From Actinomycetota bacterium (GTDB lineage Bacteria > Actinomycetota > Humimicrobiia > Humimicrobiales > Humimicrobiaceae), in NCBI GenBank assembly GCA_023488645.1, contig JAMDDL010000012.1, positions 1 to 5,519 of the forward strand: a stretch of 5,519 nucleotides of DNA. Direction: 5' to 3'. Below the pieces are notes generated by a model. It was not told the origin of the DNA, searched no databases, and saw only the letters and a program-made list of their open reading frames with translations. Position numbers and translations under genes: made by a program. Shown one piece after another: positions 1 through 5,519 of this stretch; position 1 is the first letter of the stretch; every line of letters begins with the position of its first letter.

Positions 1-14
1 ATTTAAACAAAATA

Positions 15-1475
15 TCAATCCGGAGTATTTTTTATCTCTTCCATCAGGCTATTGATATCAGGAACTCTTGACTTTAACTTTTCAATTTCTTTTTGAATAT
101 CCTGCATTCGCAAAAATGCCGTTTTTAAATTATTGTTAACACTTTTACTGTTTGTTCCGCAATCTGTTATTTTTGCATTAATACAGGAACCAAGGCTTAT
201 TTTTTCAAAAAAATCACTGTCAAAATATTGCGAATGATTCTTAAGTGTTTTTAAATCAAGATCTTTTAAGCTTATATCATTTTCAATGCAAAATCTGATA
301 ATTTTTCCTGTTATATTATGTGAATTTCTGAAAGTTTCACCTTTTTTTGCAAGATAGTCCGCAATATCGGTTGCTTCGGTAAATCCCCTTTCCATACTTT
401 TGTTTATTTTATCTTCATTAAGTTTAATGTTTTTTAAAAGTTCCTTAAATATTATTACTGAAGATAATGTTTCATTAAAAGCATTAAAAACTATACCTTT
501 GTCTTCCTGAAAATCTCGATTATAAGTAGTTGGCAATCCTTTTTGCATAACTTCAAATTGAACTAAATTACCTGCAACAATTGAACTTTTACCGCGGATT
601 AACTCAAGGATATCAGGATTTTTCTTTTGAGGCATAATACTGCTTCCTGTGCAAAACTCATCAGCTATTTCAATATATGAAAATTCATTTGAATTATAAA
701 TAATTAAATCCTCGCAAAATCTGCTCAAGTGCAGCATCACACAGGAGAGATTGTATATGAAATCCTGAAAATAATCACGGTTTGAAACTTCATCCATACT
801 GTTGCAAGCTGTACCCTTAAATTTAAGCAGTTTGCTTAAATATTTTCTGTCTATTGCATAACCGCTGCCGGTGCATGCTCCGGAGCCTAATGGCATTAAA
901 TCACTTTCATTGAAATTATTAAATAATTTATTTATATCCCTTGAAAATTTTTCAAAAAATGAAAGTAAATAATGAGAAAAAAGTACAGGCTGCGCTTTCT
1001 GCAGGTGAGTATATGCAGGAAAAATTACAGTAATATTTTTTTGCGCAAATTCAAGAATGCCAGATTGAAGTTCAGCAAGGGATTTTAGAATTTGAATTAC
1101 AGCATCCTTTAAGTAAAGTTTTTCATCAAGGACAATCTGATCATTTCTGCTCCTGCCTGTATGAATTTTGCCTGCAGCTTCTCCGATCTCATTTTTTAAT
1201 TCAAATTCTATAAGACTGTGAATGTCTTCATAATTATAATCATTTTCCGGATACCTGCCTGCTTCAATATTATTTTTAATTTTAATAAGTCCATCTATTA
1301 TCTGTATTAATTCACTTTTTGAAATTATCCCTATTTTTTTTAGACCTGCCGCATAGGCAATCGTACCGATGATATCATAAACATATAATTTCACATCAGT
1401 TTTTAAAGAAAAAGTAAATTTATCAGCAAGATTATCTGTATTGCTGCCAACTCTACCTGACCAAATTTTATTCAT
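15..1475 (-). CDS. argH: argininosuccinate lyase (ArgH), 486 aa
   Basis: Cytosolic enzyme that splits argininosuccinate into arginine and fumarate, the last step of arginine synthesis; a homotetramer of the fumarase/aspartase superfamily. Visible motifs, numbered from MNKIW: the N-terminal WSGR (5-8), HTGRSRND (105-112), THLQ (156-159) with the general-acid histidine, PLGSG (195-199), and the superfamily signature GSSIMPQKKNP (277-287) that carries the catalytic serine loop. YNRDFQEDK (318-326) is also typical. The start at 1475 is chosen because NKIWSGR is where family members begin and an AGGCAGGA ribosome binding site (1486-1479) precedes it. An in-frame ATG at 1505 would add MKYLLKKAGK but has no Shine-Dalgarno and lies fully inside argG. 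The gene overlaps the argG stop by 8 bases (ATGAATAA), suggesting translational coupling. Family members are usually about 455-470 aa; the excess is a charged tail after about residue 468. Function is nearly certain. Confidence 0.97.
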   Translation of the reverse strand: MNKIWSGRVGSNTDNLADKFTFSLKTDVKLYVYDIIGTIAYAAGLKKIGIISKSELIQIIDGLIKIKNNIEAGRYPENDYNYEDIHSLIEFELKNEIGEAAGKIHTGRSRNDQIVLDEKLYLKDAVIQILKSLAELQSGILEFAQKNITVIFPAYTHLQKAQPVLFSHYLLSFFEKFSRDINKLFNNFNESDLMPLGSGACTGSGYAIDRKYLSKLLKFKGTACNSMDEVSNRDYFQDFIYNLSCVMLHLSRFCEDLIIYNSNEFSYIEIADEFCTGSSIMPQKKNPDILELIRGKSSIVAGNLVQFEVMQKGLPTTYNRDFQEDKGIVFNAFNETLSSVIIFKELLKNIKLNEDKINKSMERGFTEATDIADYLAKKGETFRNSHNITGKIIRFCIENDISLKDLDLKTLKNHSQYFDSDFFEKISLGSCINAKITDCGTNSKSVNNNLKTAFLRMQDIQKEIEKLKSRVPDINSLMEEIKNTPD

Positions 1476-2664
1476 TTTTCCTGCCTTTTTTAGCAAGTAT
1501 TTCATACGGGTAACCCCAAATTTTTATAAAACTTTCGGAAAATTTAGGGTCAAACAAATCATTTTTATCATAAGTTGCAAGACTGTAATCATATATTGAA
1601 TATTCTGATTTTCTTCCTGTTACGCTAAAATTTTTATACTGTATTTTTAATCTTACCGCACCTGTAACATATTCCTGACTTTCTTCAACAAATTTCATCA
1701 GACATTTCATTAAAGGTGTAAACCATAATCCGTAATAAACCATTTCTGAAAATTTGTCTTCAATCAGATATTTATAGTGAAGAAGTTCCCTGTCAAGAAC
1801 AAGACTTTCAAGCTGTCTGTGTGATTCAAGCAGGATTTCGGCTGCAGGAGCTTCATAAATTTCACGGGATTTAATTCCAATCAGCCTGTTCTCCACCATA
1901 TCTGTCCTTCCAATACCATAACTGCCTGCAATTGAATTTAATTTTAAAATCAAATCAGGGGAGGACATCATTTCACCATTTAAGGAAACAGGTTCTCCTT
2001 TTTCAAAACCAATCTCGATATCTTCTTCATCCTTTTCATTTTTTGTGATTTTTGACCATTTGTATATTTCTTCAAGAGGTTCGCTCCACGGATCTTCAAG
2101 ATTACCGCACTCAATGCTTCTGCCCCATAAGTTTTCATCAATACTGTAAATACTCTTTTTTGTAACATTTATTCTGATATTATTTTTTAAAGCATATTCA
2201 ATCTCTTCTTCTCTTGAAAGTTTCCAGATTCTCATGGGCGCAATTATTTTTATATCAGGATTTAAGCTTCTGATTCCAACATCAAATCTTACCTGATCGT
2301 TTCCTTTTGCAGTACATCCATGAGCTATCATTGAAGCATTTTCCTTCTCTGCAAAATCAACAAGAATCTTTGCAATAAGCGGCCTTGCTATTGCTGTAGC
2401 AAGAATGTATTTCTTTTCATATCTTGCATTCGCCTTAAGAGACGGAAAGATATAGTCTTTTATAAATTGATCTTTAGCATCTATTATGAATGCTTTTGAA
2501 GCCCCCGTATCCAATGCTCTCATGTAAGCATCCTGCAGATTATCCGGCTGTCCCAGATCAATTAAAACTGCTGTAACATCCACATCATAATTTTCCTTAA
2601 GCCATTTTATTGCAACGGTTGTATCCAGTCCGCCCGAGTATGCAAGAATCAATTTTTCTGACAT
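1468..2664 (-). CDS. argG: argininosuccinate synthase (ArgG), 398 aa
   Basis: Condenses citrulline and aspartate with ATP hydrolysed to AMP and pyrophosphate, giving argininosuccinate; cytosolic homotetramer. The N-type ATP pyrophosphatase loop SGGLDT is at residues 10-15, right after the first beta strand LILAY. Substrate-binding blocks follow: RYEKKYILAT (81-90), AHGCTAKGNDQVRF (114-127), YSIDENLWGRSIE (173-185), and GIGRTDMVENRLIGIKSR (250-267). The length is normal for the family. Two normally conserved positions differ: TGKGNDQ reads TAKGNDQ (Ala119), and YEGKYPL reads YEKKYIL. The rest of the active site is intact, so I expect an active enzyme. The ATG at 2664 has the best Shine-Dalgarno in the window (AAGGAAGG, 6 bases upstream). 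It follows argR by 31 bases and overlaps argH by 8 bases, so it is co-transcribed with both. Confidence 0.97.
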   Translation of the reverse strand: MSEKLILAYSGGLDTTVAIKWLKENYDVDVTAVLIDLGQPDNLQDAYMRALDTGASKAFIIDAKDQFIKDYIFPSLKANARYEKKYILATAIARPLIAKILVDFAEKENASMIAHGCTAKGNDQVRFDVGIRSLNPDIKIIAPMRIWKLSREEEIEYALKNNIRINVTKKSIYSIDENLWGRSIECGNLEDPWSEPLEEIYKWSKITKNEKDEEDIEIGFEKGEPVSLNGEMMSSPDLILKLNSIAGSYGIGRTDMVENRLIGIKSREIYEAPAAEILLESHRQLESLVLDRELLHYKYLIEDKFSEMVYYGLWFTPLMKCLMKFVEESQEYVTGAVRLKIQYKNFSVTGRKSEYSIYDYSLATYDKNDLFDPKFSESFIKIWGYPYEILAKKGRKNE

Positions 2665-2670
2665 GAAATT

Positions 2671-2678
2671 CCTTCCTT
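2671..2678 (-). promoter_or_regulatory. strong ribosome binding site of argG
   Basis: The sense strand reads AAGGAAGG with a 6-base spacer before the argG ATG. This is the strongest Shine-Dalgarno match in the window. It shows that the host uses standard SD initiation, and it contrasts with argR just upstream, which has none. Confidence 0.8.
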
Positions 2679-2695
2679 TTTAAAAAATAATTTTG

Positions 2696-3151
2696 TTAAA
2701 CATTTAAAATACCCATGAGTTTTAATGCATTATCAGAATTATCAGTAATTACAATTATATTATCATCCCCGGCAACAGTACCAAGAATTTCATTATAATT
2801 CATGCTGTCCAGTGTTGCTGCAACTCCTTGTGCTTCTCCAGGGTAAGTTTTAATCACAATTATGTTTCCTGCACTTCTTAAGGATATTACGCTTTCCTTT
2901 AATTTTGAAACAAGTTTTTCAAAACTTACGAACTTTCTTTCCGGAAGAATATTATTGTCAATTACGTAATATTCCTCACCTTCAAGGTTTCTTCTTTTTA
3001 CAAGCCGCAAATCCTTAAGATCTCTTGAAACTGTTGATTGTGCTACATTAAATCCAAGAACCTGCAGTTCTTTTTGCAGCATTTCCTGCGAAGATATTTT
3101 TTTAGAATTTATTATATTGACTATAACTTTTAATCTTTTTGAATTTGCCAT
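2696..3151 (-). CDS. argR: arginine repressor (ArgR/AhrC family), 151 aa
   Basis: Arginine-responsive DNA-binding regulator; in characterised members it forms hexamers that bind ARG boxes when arginine is bound, repressing biosynthesis genes. The N-terminal winged helix-turn-helix (about residues 1-65) has the family recognition element QSTVSRDLKDLRLVK (38-52). A linker follows, then the C-terminal oligomerisation and arginine-binding domain (about 75-151). That domain shows PGEAQGVAATLD (104-115) and GTVAGDDNIIVI (124-135), with the Asp129-Asp130 pair expected to contact arginine. Length is typical. The ATG at 3151 is the only workable start: an in-frame TAA lies three codons upstream, and the next Met (24) would destroy the DNA-binding domain. 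No Shine-Dalgarno is visible in the AT-only leader. It sits 17 bases after argF and 31 before argG. Its place inside the operon implies autoregulation, which is inferred rather than shown. Confidence 0.95.
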   Translation of the reverse strand: MANSKRLKVIVNIINSKKISSQEMLQKELQVLGFNVAQSTVSRDLKDLRLVKRRNLEGEEYYVIDNNILPERKFVSFEKLVSKLKESVISLRSAGNIIVIKTYPGEAQGVAATLDSMNYNEILGTVAGDDNIIVITDNSDNALKLMGILNV

Positions 3152-3168
3152 AATTTTTTAATTTATTT

Positions 3169-4104
3169 TCAATTTGAATATAAAAATGTTAAAAGTGCTT
3201 TTTGCGCATAAAGCCTGTTTTTAGCCTGCATCCATACTATGGAATTTTTACTGTCCAGAACTTCAGATGTAATTTCAAGCTCCCTGTGGGCTGGAAGACA
3301 ATGCATTATTTTAGCACCAGTTTTGGCATTAGAAATAAGACTCATGTTTATCTGATATGGTTTCAGGTCATAAATTTTTTGAGTGTTTTCTTCATCCCCC
3401 ATACTTACCCATACATCGGTATAAATAACATCGGCATCTTTTGCTGCAAGTTCGGGGTTATTTATAACTGTAATTTTATTTCCGCTTTTTTCTGATTCGG
3501 ATTTAAGATATTCAAGTAATTTTTTATCAGGACTGTATTTTTCAGGGCATCCGGCAGTTATATCAATACCTAATTTTGTAAATCCAATGAGAAGACTGTT
3601 TAATACATTGTTTGAATCACCAATATATGCAAATTTCATATTTTCTTTAAATAACAGCTTTTCTTCATACAAAGTAAACATATCAGATAATATCTGGCAT
3701 GGATGATAACTGTCCGTTAATGCATTGATAACGGGAATATCACAATTATCTGCGATGGTTTCAACAGTTTCCTGCTTGAATGTCCTTATTATCACTCCAT
3801 CAAGATAGGAATTAAAAATTTTTGCCGTATCCGAATAAGTTTCTCCCCTGCCGATTTGCATTGTTTTTGAATCAAGAACAAGGCAATTTCCGCCAAGCTG
3901 ATTTATCCCAGCTTCAAAAGAAATCCTTGTTCTTGTCGAAGGCTTATCAAAAAGAAGCGCAAGATTTTTATCTTTTAGTATTTTTGAATATTTGTACCCG
4001 TTTTTTTTAACATCTTCGGCAAGCTCAAGAAGATAAATTATCTCTTCTTTTGAATAATCCCTCAATGTTAAAAAATCTTTTTTAGTTTTTTTTACTTTTT
4101 GCAT
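3169..4104 (-). CDS. argF: ornithine carbamoyltransferase (ArgF), 311 aa
   Basis: Transfers the carbamoyl group from carbamoyl phosphate to ornithine, giving citrulline; cytosolic, normally a trimer. The carbamoyl phosphate domain carries the signature STRTR (56-60) inside KPSTRTRISFE. HPCQ (134-137) in LTDSYHPCQ follows. The ornithine domain carries DVWVSMGDE (230-238), the SMG loop that distinguishes ornithine transcarbamylase from aspartate transcarbamylase, and HCLPAHR (268-274) with the catalytic cysteine. Length is normal. The reading frame stays open to a TTG at 4113, but AAAGGA at 4120-4115 is one or two bases from that TTG and 10 bases from the ATG at 4104, so the ATG is preferred. 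The first 23 bases overlap the end of argD in another frame, producing a lysine-rich N-terminus (MQKVKKTKKD). A biosynthetic rather than catabolic role is inferred from the neighbours. Confidence 0.96.
   Translation of the reverse strand: MQKVKKTKKDFLTLRDYSKEEIIYLLELAEDVKKNGYKYSKILKDKNLALLFDKPSTRTRISFEAGINQLGGNCLVLDSKTMQIGRGETYSDTAKIFNSYLDGVIIRTFKQETVETIADNCDIPVINALTDSYHPCQILSDMFTLYEEKLLFKENMKFAYIGDSNNVLNSLLIGFTKLGIDITAGCPEKYSPDKKLLEYLKSESEKSGNKITVINNPELAAKDADVIYTDVWVSMGDEENTQKIYDLKPYQINMSLISNAKTGAKIMHCLPAHRELEITSEVLDSKNSIVWMQAKNRLYAQKALLTFLYSN
3175..3190 (+). promoter_or_regulatory. possible ArgR-binding site ahead of argR
   Basis: The plus strand reads TGAATATAAAAATGTT. It starts with the ARG-box half site TGAAT and then resembles the Bacillus-type box (CATGAATAAAAATKCAAK), but with two extra A/T bases in the centre and a poor second half. 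It lies over the last codons of argF, 24-39 bases before the argR start, where an autoregulatory site would make sense. AT-rich DNA produces such matches by chance, so this is only a candidate. Confidence 0.2.
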
Positions 4105-5359
4105 TTTTATCAAATCCTTTTAATGTTTTATTTAAAAATACCATTAAGTTTTTTATATCCTTTCTTTCAATAATTAAAGGGGGAAGAAATCTTATGGTAA
4201 AATCTGAAACCTTGTTTAAAACAAAAAAGTTCTTAAGGCCAAATTTAACTATTTCATCTGCAACAGGATATTTAAATTCAACAGCAAGCATCAAACCCAT
4301 TCCCCTGACTTCCTTTATAAGATTTTCATATCTATCTTTGAGATTATTTAATTCCGATAAAAAATAAATGCCCTGTTTATTTGATGCTTCGATAATGTCA
4401 TGTTTTTTAAAATATTCAAGAACAGCAACACCTGCAGCACATGAAGCAGCATTGCCTCCAAAAGTGGATCCATGAGTTCCAGGGCTAAAAGCTGCACTTA
4501 TTTTATCATTTGAAATTATTGCACCAATTGGCATTCCTCCTCCAAGACTTTTTGCAACAACCATAATATCAGGAATGATATTATAATTTTCATAAGCAAA
4601 AAGTTTTCCTGTCCTGCCAAAACCTGTTTGTATTTCATCAAGGACTAATAATATATCTTTTTCAGTACATAAATCTCTTAATTCCTTCATGAATTTTTTA
4701 TCGGTTACATTTATTCCGCCTTCACCCTGAACAGGCTCAATTAATATTGCACATGTTTTATCATTAACTTCATTTTTAACAGAATCCATATCATTTAAAG
4801 ATGCATATCTGAAACCCTGAAGCAATGGTTCAAACGGCGACTGTTTTTTTGTTTGAGCAGTTGCAGATAATGCTCCCAGAGTTCTTCCATGAAAGGAATT
4901 GTAAAATGAAATAATTTCATATCTTTTTTTACCGTATTTATCTGTAGAATATTTTCTTGCAAGTTTTATTGCTCCTTCTATTGCTTCGGTACCACTGTTT
5001 GCAAAGAAAACTTTTTCCCCAAATCCGGCAGTCAAACTGCATAAAAGTTTTGCAAGTTTAACCTGCGGCTGGCTAAAATAAATATTTGAAGGTTGAATAA
5101 TTTTTGAAATTTGGTTTTTTAAAGCAGAAATTACTTCTTTATTGGAATGACCTACATTCAAACAGCCATAGCCGGAAGTAAAATCAGTATATTTTTTGCC
5201 TTCAACATCCCATAAATACTGCATTGCAGCTTTTTCAAAAACAACCGGCAGTCTTGAATATGTATTCATAAGATATTTTAAACCTTCGCTGTAAATATCA
5301 ATATTTTTTAATTTATTTTTATCATCTTTTGTAATCACTTTATTAACTTTTTCAGCCAT
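4082..5359 (-). CDS. argD: acetylornithine aminotransferase (ArgD), 425 aa
   Basis: PLP-dependent class III (fold type I) aminotransferase converting N-acetylglutamate semialdehyde plus glutamate to N-acetylornithine and 2-oxoglutarate; cytosolic dimer. Motifs: NTYSRLPVVF (32-41), WDVEGKKYTDF (50-60), the phosphate-binding NSGTEA (121-126), FHGRT (156-160), LVLDEIQTGFGRTG (238-251) with Asp241 contacting the PLP ring nitrogen, VVAKSLGGGMPIG (267-279) with the Schiff-base lysine at 270, and GSTFGGNAASCAAG (297-310). The ATG at 5359 follows a GGAAAAG Shine-Dalgarno; an in-frame stop lies a few codons upstream, so this is the earliest start. Both ends are somewhat long: a charged N-terminal stretch of about 22 residues and a lysine-rich tail that overlaps argF. 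Many ArgD enzymes also act as succinyldiaminopimelate aminotransferase, so a second role in lysine synthesis is possible. The arg neighbours make the arginine role very likely. Confidence 0.94.
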   Translation of the reverse strand: MAEKVNKVITKDDKNKLKNIDIYSEGLKYLMNTYSRLPVVFEKAAMQYLWDVEGKKYTDFTSGYGCLNVGHSNKEVISALKNQISKIIQPSNIYFSQPQVKLAKLLCSLTAGFGEKVFFANSGTEAIEGAIKLARKYSTDKYGKKRYEIISFYNSFHGRTLGALSATAQTKKQSPFEPLLQGFRYASLNDMDSVKNEVNDKTCAILIEPVQGEGGINVTDKKFMKELRDLCTEKDILLVLDEIQTGFGRTGKLFAYENYNIIPDIMVVAKSLGGGMPIGAIISNDKISAAFSPGTHGSTFGGNAASCAAGVAVLEYFKKHDIIEASNKQGIYFLSELNNLKDRYENLIKEVRGMGLMLAVEFKYPVADEIVKFGLKNFFVLNKVSDFTIRFLPPLIIERKDIKNLMVFLNKTLKGFDKNAKSKKN

Positions 5360-5373
5360 TTTCTTTTCCGTTT

Positions 5374-5387
5374 AATTTATAAATTCA
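5374..5387 (-). promoter_or_regulatory. possible ArgR operator: palindrome with TGAAT half site
   Basis: The sense strand contains AATTTATAAATT (5385-5374), a perfect 12-base palindrome. Reading from 5387 it forms TGAATTTATAAATT, preceded by CA, so the left part CATGAAT equals the first half of the Bacillus ARG-box consensus. The arms are two bases further apart than in the Escherichia coli type box (TGAAT-WWWW-ATTCA). It overlaps the candidate -10 element, the classical position for ArgR repression. Chance is a serious alternative in this AT-rich gap. Confidence 0.25.
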
Positions 5388-5404
5388 TGTTAATATTTTT
5401 ACAA
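5376..5404 (-). promoter_or_regulatory. possible internal promoter before argD
   Basis: In the argB-argD gap the sense strand has TTGTAA (5404-5399; 4 of 6 bases of TTGACA), exactly 17 bases, then TATAAA (5381-5376; 5 of 6 of TATAAT). A transcript would begin near 5369, leaving only about 10 leader bases that still include the GGAAAAG ribosome binding site of argD. The short leader and AT-rich background argue for caution. The gap is long for this operon, which supports it holding something functional. Confidence 0.25.
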
Positions 5405-5435
5405 TCTCCTGTGTTTATTTGAAACTGTAAATTCT

Positions 5436-5519
5436 TTAATCAGCAACTATCATTGTGCCGATACCTTTATCAGTAAATATTTCTATCAGAATTGAATGCT
5501 CTGAATTACCGTTTAATAT
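5436..5519 (-). CDS. argB: acetylglutamate kinase (ArgB), C-terminal 27 residues, partial
   Basis: The reading frame enters from the right edge and ends at a TAA at 5438-5436. It encodes ILNGNSEHSILIEIFTDKGI (first 20 visible residues) followed by GTMIVAD. This is the characteristic end of acetylglutamate kinase, where family members have ILDGRVPHSLLLEIFT, then acidic residues, then GIGTMI. The enzyme phosphorylates N-acetylglutamate, the second step of the pathway. Only the tail is visible, so the ATP and substrate sites and the residues for arginine feedback inhibition cannot be judged. Its place directly before argD fits the argC-J-B-D order and supports the call. It is separated from argD by 76 bases. 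Confidence 0.88.
   Translation of the reverse strand: MLNGNSEHSILIEIFTDKGIGTMIVAD

Noticed and set aside
677..695. Overlapping palindromes ATGAAAATTCAT and AATTCATTTGAATT
   Set aside because: They lie within argH codons for Asn-Glu-Phe-Ser-Tyr; the second has its half sites reversed relative to an ARG box, and chance is likely.
1473..1505. Earlier ATG for argH at 1505
   Set aside because: It would add ten residues not seen in the family, has no Shine-Dalgarno and deepens the overlap with argG; MNKIWSGR at 1475 fits better.
1980..2168. Minus-strand open frame of 62 codons inside argG
   Set aside because: It is an out-of-frame shadow of the conserved NLWGRSIE region of argG.
3191..3202. AAAAGTGCTTTT as a terminator hairpin at the argF end
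   Set aside because: The five-base A/T-rich arms with a two-base loop cannot form a stable stem, and it lies within the argF coding sequence.
3202..3495. Plus-strand open frame of 97 codons opposite argF
   Set aside because: It lies wholly antisense to a clear argF with intact motifs, its protein looks like nothing recognisable, and it has no convincing ribosome binding site.
3822..4010. Plus-strand open frame of 62 codons opposite argF
   Set aside because: It is antisense to the conserved STRTR region of argF and its composition is that of a mirrored coding frame.
4102..4113. Earlier TTG start for argF at 4113
   Set aside because: The AAAGGA ribosome site nearly touches the TTG but is 10 bases from the ATG at 4104.
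4906..4920. Inverted repeat ATGAAAT-A-ATTTCAT, resembling an ARG box
   Set aside because: It is deep inside argD coding sequence, one base shorter than the TGAAT-WWWW-ATTCA core, and explained by ordinary codons for Ile-Ile-Ser-Phe in AT-rich DNA.
5377..5388. Three-codon frame ATG AAT TTA TAA before argD as a leader peptide
   Set aside because: It has no arginine codons, is 17 bases from the nearest Shine-Dalgarno, and shows no attenuator hairpin.

Overview
This window is a tight, single-strand arginine biosynthesis operon. All six genes lie on the minus strand and are transcribed from right to left in the order argB (only its last 27 codons are inside the window), argD, argF, argR, argG, argH. 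The five complete reading frames have normal family lengths and keep the expected active-site motifs. I see no frameshift, mobile element, CRISPR array, tRNA or rRNA, and no gene-free gap longer than about 76 bases.

Organism: the DNA is AT-rich (about one third GC by eye), with A/T-ending codons and Lys/Asn/Ile-rich proteins. The gene order B-D-F-R-G-H, with the repressor gene between argF and argG, is the order known from the actinobacterial argCJBDFRGH cluster. The base composition is far from typical high-GC Actinobacteria. A low-GC, uncultured, deep-branching actinobacterial-type lineage, or a bacterium that acquired or kept this arrangement, is a reasonable inference, but gene order alone does not prove it.

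Layout, right to left. 5519-5436 is the argB C-terminus. 5435-5360 is a 76-base gap, the largest in the window, holding a candidate sigma-70-type promoter overlapped by a palindrome with an ArgR-like half site. 5359-4082 is argD. 4104-3169 is argF, which overlaps argD by 23 bases through an A-rich, lysine-coding tract. A 17-base gap without a Shine-Dalgarno sequence leads into argR (3151-2696). A 31-base gap with a strong Shine-Dalgarno (AAGGAAGG) leads into argG (2664-1468). argH (1475-15) starts inside the end of argG with an 8-base ATGAATAA overlap. The last 14 bases hold nothing recognisable.

Together: ArgB phosphorylates N-acetylglutamate, ArgD makes N-acetylornithine by transamination, ArgF carbamoylates ornithine to citrulline, ArgG joins citrulline to aspartate, and ArgH releases arginine and fumarate. 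ArgR is the arginine-sensing regulator of such genes. The first steps and the deacetylation step (argC, argJ or argE, argA) would have to lie beyond the right edge or elsewhere. The window is mostly ordinary core metabolism. The points worth a second look are regulatory or translational: the possible internal promoter/operator before argD, a second candidate ArgR site before argR, the missing ribosome binding site of argR, and an A8 tract where a one-base slip would fuse ArgD to ArgF. I found no evidence of a novel system.
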